64,000 bases of DNA from Devosia sp. RR2S18 (GTDB taxonomy: Bacteria; Pseudomonadota; Alphaproteobacteria; Rhizobiales; Devosiaceae), in assembly GCF_030177755.1 (NCBI RefSeq), contig NZ_CP126539.1:2504001-2568000 (forward strand). The letters run 5' to 3'. Both the position numbers and the translations under genes were made by a program. Within the stretch, counting starts at the first letter, position 1. Each line of letters starts with the position of its first letter. Below are positions 61,401 through 64,000 of the stretch, piece by piece. The notes under the pieces are model-generated. The model saw only the letters and a program-made list of their open reading frames with translations. It was not told the DNA's origin and searched no databases.

Positions 61401-61805
61401 CTACGGTCGGCGCCAAGCAATAGCCTTGGCAGCACTGTAGCAGCCCGGGAGCACCTTGCGGCTGTAGTTGCCTGAGATGATCTGGACGCGGCCATCTGGG
61501 CACTGGCCAGTTACAACCCCCACGTGATTGCGCATGACCATGATAGCGCCGAACTGGGCCGGCTGGGCCGGCTTCCCATAGGTGGCGAAATCTCGAGCCC
61601 GATTGGAGCCGCGGGGTTGCAGGCCTGCTTCGGCAAGGATCTTGTCTAAGTAGCAGGCGCACCACCTGCTCGGGCAGCCACTTGGTCGGCTTTGCCCGAG
61701 ATCCCCTTGCATGATCTGAATGAGGGGGCTCGCCGTTGAGGGTGCAACTCCAGCCAGGCTCATCAGAAAAACGGCAAATGCAAGGGTCGGGGCGAACAGC
61801 TTCAT
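61401..61805 (-). CDS. small secreted Cys/His protein, NlpC/TIGR02594-like peptidoglycan amidase
   Basis: The product is 134 residues from ATG 61805; the frame is open to 62063 but the signal peptide (residues 1-26, cut near STAS) fixes the start. The core has GCPSRWCACYLDKILAEAG with a likely catalytic Cys, the ATYGKP..PAQFGAIMVM strand, then NHVGVVTG with the His, and an IISGNYSRKV end. This is the Cys..His..Asn order of small NlpC/P60-like amidases. It is in the periplasm or outside and probably trims peptidoglycan or acts as a toxin-like hydrolase; no neighbour helps to decide. Confidence 0.65.
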   Translation of the reverse strand: MKLFAPTLAFAVFLMSLAGVAPSTASPLIQIMQGDLGQSRPSGCPSRWCACYLDKILAEAGLQPRGSNRARDFATYGKPAQPAQFGAIMVMRNHVGVVTGQCPDGRVQIISGNYSRKVLPGCYSAAKAIAWRRP

Positions 61806-62296
61806 GCCGATGGGCACTCCTCTACTTCTACGCGAATACTCTGCGGCAAGGTGCGGCAAACCCACACACTGGCCATCTCCGACCGGCCCCAAACCGGTCA
61901 CCGCGGCGCCCCATTTGGGTGGTGATGGCTGCCGTTGCAGCAGTGGCCATTCAGCCAGTCGTGGCGGTTCGGCGGTGGAGGCTGCAATGCAGGACTGGTT
62001 GACTAAGGGACTCATGAGAGTCGGCAAATGTATTCGCCACGTTTCCGTTGCGCGTTTGATCACGCGATAAGCGACTGATCACGCGATAAGCGACGAGCTC
62101 TCTCGAGCAGCTGCGGCACCTCTGCCACACTGAGCGACGGTCTTACGGCTTCGACCAAGCGCAGAAGAAGCCATGGCGTCACTGCGCATTGTGAGCCACG
62201 TGAATTGTTCGGAGCCAGGTTCACTAGCTGCACCGGTGGGCAACGAAATCACGGGGGTCTCGTTTGAGTCCATCAGGACATACAAAGGAGGACCCG
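61806..62296. other. 491-base intergenic region
   Basis: No gene is supported. It contains a hairpin GACCGG/CCGGTC at 61881-61899 and an exact 19-bp tandem duplication at 62057-62094. The promoters of the two divergent small genes must lie here. Confidence 0.5.
62057..62094. repeat. exact 19-bp tandem duplication
   Basis: The 19-base unit TGATCACGCGATAAGCGAC occurs twice in a row (62057-62075 and 62076-62094). Each copy begins with the palindrome TGATCA. It may be a recent slippage or a doubled protein-binding site. Confidence 0.8.
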
Positions 62297-63010
62297 ATGA
62301 AGCGCACCCTCGTCGCGCCTATGGTTATGCTGTGCTGCGGTTTTGCGAGCAGCTCCCTGGCTCAAGGTCTGGAGCCGGTGATCGTCAACAACTGGGATGA
62401 CGATTTCTGCCGCGACTCCGGCACCAGCGTCGCCGGACTGATCGCGGGCATCGACGTCTATGGGCCTGTTCGGGGAGCAGAGGCAATCGGCGAGACCGAA
62501 GACCTGATCGTCAGTCCAGATGGAGAGGTGTTGGCGCTCATAGCTGAAATCGGAGGCTTTCTCGACATCGGCGACGTCCATGTCAGCGTTCCATGGGAAG
62601 TGGTGGAGTTCGGCGAAGGCTGGGCCCGGGTCCCGATCATGGAAGCAAATGTCGGCGATTATCAATTGCTGGATGGCGAGACCGAGTACCGAGCAATTAC
62701 CGGCGGCATCACCGCAGGCGTCGATGACCTCGATCCAGGTGCAGGTGCCTGGCGCGCCACCAACTTCATCGGCGATCTGGTCGATACCCGCGACGGGGTC
62801 AGCTTCGGGCGGGTGCAAGACCTGATAATTTCGGGCGACGAGGCCAAGGCGATCATCATCAGTCCAAATCTGGGCTTCGACCTGTTCACACAATACGCGG
62901 TCCCCTTTCAGCCTCTGGCCGAGGGCGAGTGGAGTCCGGGCGATCAGGTGTTTCAGCTGGTCTACGATGAGACCGAGATGGAAGACATCGGCGCCTTCGC
63001 CTGCGACTAG
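62297..63010 (+). CDS. secreted PRC-barrel protein
   Basis: The product is 237 residues from ATG 62297 with AAAGGAGGA upstream. The signal peptide is residues 1-22 (SSLAQ). Two PRC-barrel units follow: about 30-110 (GETEDLIVSPDGEVLALIAE) and about 150-220 (FGRVQDLIISGDEAKAIIIS). Cysteines near both ends (FCRDSG, AFACD) may be bridged. PRC-barrels appear in RNA and photosynthetic-complex factors; secreted tandem copies like this are common in Hyphomicrobiales with no known role. Confidence 0.78.
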   Translation: MKRTLVAPMVMLCCGFASSSLAQGLEPVIVNNWDDDFCRDSGTSVAGLIAGIDVYGPVRGAEAIGETEDLIVSPDGEVLALIAEIGGFLDIGDVHVSVPWEVVEFGEGWARVPIMEANVGDYQLLDGETEYRAITGGITAGVDDLDPGAGAWRATNFIGDLVDTRDGVSFGRVQDLIISGDEAKAIIISPNLGFDLFTQYAVPFQPLAEGEWSPGDQVFQLVYDETEMEDIGAFACD

Positions 63011-63076
63011 ACGCGCGTCAAAGGTGCCGCTGGTGGACACGACTGCTGGGGCGGAAGCACCCTAGCGGTCTGGCGT

Positions 63077-64000
63077 CTATCGGGCCTCCTCTCGACCCTG
63101 CTGTATGGCTTCGCTGGCTCTCTCAACTTCCGCAGGGCTGGGTCTTGCATTGCGCTGGACCGACACAAGCTCAGGAGCATGACAGAGCTCGATAAGGAGT
63201 GGGAAGTGATCGGAGCCCACGTGGTCCATCAGCCCCATGTCCACGAGCCGAAAGCTGGGATCGAAAAACACATAGTCCAGTGGCCACCGCAGGATGGGCC
63301 AGTCTGCGTTGAAGGTCGGGAACGGTCCACGGCCAATCCGGGGGTCCAGGGTTCCGCTGATCTCCTGGAACAGGCGGGTCGTTCTTGACCAGCCGACGTC
63401 ATTGAGATCCCCAGCCACAATAGCGGAGGTTTGCTCCTCCCGAATTTCTCGGGCGATCAGCAGCAGTTCGGCATCCCGCTCTTCGGTGTCCTCGAGAGGA
63501 GGGGGAACCGGGTGAACACCATGGAACGTGATCTCCCTGCCAGAGGGCAGCCTCACGCCCGTCTTAATCGACGGCACATAGTCCTCAAGGAGGAAGCGGA
63601 CCTGCGGCTCAATCAGCTCATAGCGGGAGAAGAGATGCATGCCATAGCCGTCTTCCCGAGCCTGAGAGATGTGCTCACGATAGGCTTGCTTGAACGGCTC
63701 TAGCTCCTCGTCCCACCACTGATTGGTCTCCACTAGAAGCACCAGGTCTGGCTGGGTCTGGTCGACCATCGTCAGCAGTGGCTCGGAGGTGCGATTGCTG
63801 ACTTGGACATTCGCGGTGAGCAAAAGCAGGCGAGATTCCACGGGGCACGACGCCATGGCAACAGCTTCCGTCGCAGCAAGCGGGGTGTATGGCCAGACCC
63901 TATAGGACTGCCAGGCACCGGCACCCACGAGGGCGGCCAATCCAATCAGCACCGGCCCCTTACGCAAGCTCAACACCACGGGCGAAAGCAGCAGGCAGGC
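63077..64000 (-). CDS. endonuclease/exonuclease/phosphatase-family membrane protein (cut by the right edge)
   Basis: The frame is open from the right edge; possible GTG starts at 63979 and 63976 would cut into a hydrophobic segment that continues upstream (ACLLLSPVVLSL before RKGPVLIGLAALVGAGAW), so I treat the N-terminus as missing. The EEP domain has LLLTANVQVSNR (Asn), ETNQWW (Glu ligand), VAGDLNDVGWS (D.N), and DHVGSDHFPLLIEL at the end (catalytic DH). Membrane-anchored members with two or three helices are common in rhizobia and act on phosphodiesters outside the cytoplasm. Substrate unknown. Confidence 0.78.
   Translation of the reverse strand, partial: ACLLLSPVVLSLRKGPVLIGLAALVGAGAWQSYRVWPYTPLAATEAVAMASCPVESRLLLLTANVQVSNRTSEPLLTMVDQTQPDLVLLVETNQWWDEELEPFKQAYREHISQAREDGYGMHLFSRYELIEPQVRFLLEDYVPSIKTGVRLPSGREITFHGVHPVPPPLEDTEERDAELLLIAREIREEQTSAIVAGDLNDVGWSRTTRLFQEISGTLDPRIGRGPFPTFNADWPILRWPLDYVFFDPSFRLVDMGLMDHVGSDHFPLLIELCHAPELVSVQRNARPSPAEVERASEAIQQGREEAR

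Noticed and set aside
62057..62094. A CRISPR-like repeat
   Set aside because: Two units abut directly with no spacers and no cas genes occur in the window.

Overview
The window is high-GC bacterial DNA from an alphaproteobacterium of the Hyphomicrobiales, most likely Devosia or a close relative. The evidence is the aminotransferase-hom-glpX-recJ gene order, a COX15-type haem A synthase next to a DUF2842 gene, an RpoE-ChrR pair of the rhodobacterial type, and many binding-protein ABC importers run by LacI-family regulators. There is no rRNA, so the genus is an inference.

Layout. 1-0.9 kb: the start of a large repeat-containing surface protein that runs off the left edge. 1.2-1.7 kb: a small secreted protein behind a possible general-stress promoter. 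2.0-3.6 kb: tRNA-Cys with a decayed prophage, bounded by a 39-bp exact duplication of the 5' half of the tRNA and holding tails of an integrase-like and a late-control-D protein plus a peptidoglycan-binding gene. 3.8-9.3 kb: a probable singlet-oxygen/lipid stress regulon (ECF sigma, ChrR, short-chain dehydrogenase; on the other strand an FAD oxidoreductase, DUF1365 and a cyclopropane-fatty-acid-synthase-like methyltransferase). Both transcription units carry the same promoter, TGATCC-N16-CGTAWC. 9.3-10.5 kb: an intact IS3-family element inserted exactly at the recJ stop codon. 10.5-16.3 kb: recJ, glpX, hom and an aminotransferase. 16.7-21.3 kb: a glycosyltransferase, an SdpI-like membrane protein, rpsI-rplM, haem A synthase and DUF2842.

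21.3-31 kb is an exopolysaccharide locus: deacetylase, Wzz-like protein with a decayed kinase domain, lipoprotein exporter, GT4 glycosyltransferase, initiating phosphosugar transferase, a secreted Asp-box beta-propeller protein and a polymerase/ligase. tRNA-Pro follows at 32.0 kb. 32.2-48.5 kb is one long minus-strand catabolic locus: LacI regulator, heparinase II/III-like protein, dipeptide-type ABC importer, DUF2264 protein, 2-hydroxyacid dehydrogenase, a hexapeptide acyltransferase fused to a helical domain, a ThuA-like protein and a GMC oxidoreductase. I read it as a utilisation system for an acidic or acylated polysaccharide; it is the best candidate for an undescribed system here.

48.6-50.6 kb: a secreted PQQ-type sugar dehydrogenase fused to cytochrome c. 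50.8-57.8 kb: a LacI regulator and an ABC importer in an operon with a glycerophosphodiesterase-like and an inositol-monophosphatase-like enzyme. 58.1-61.3 kb: a UgpB-A-E-like importer without its own ATPase. The window ends with a small Cys/His amidase-like protein, a PRC-barrel protein and a membrane-anchored endonuclease/phosphatase-family protein that is cut by the right edge.
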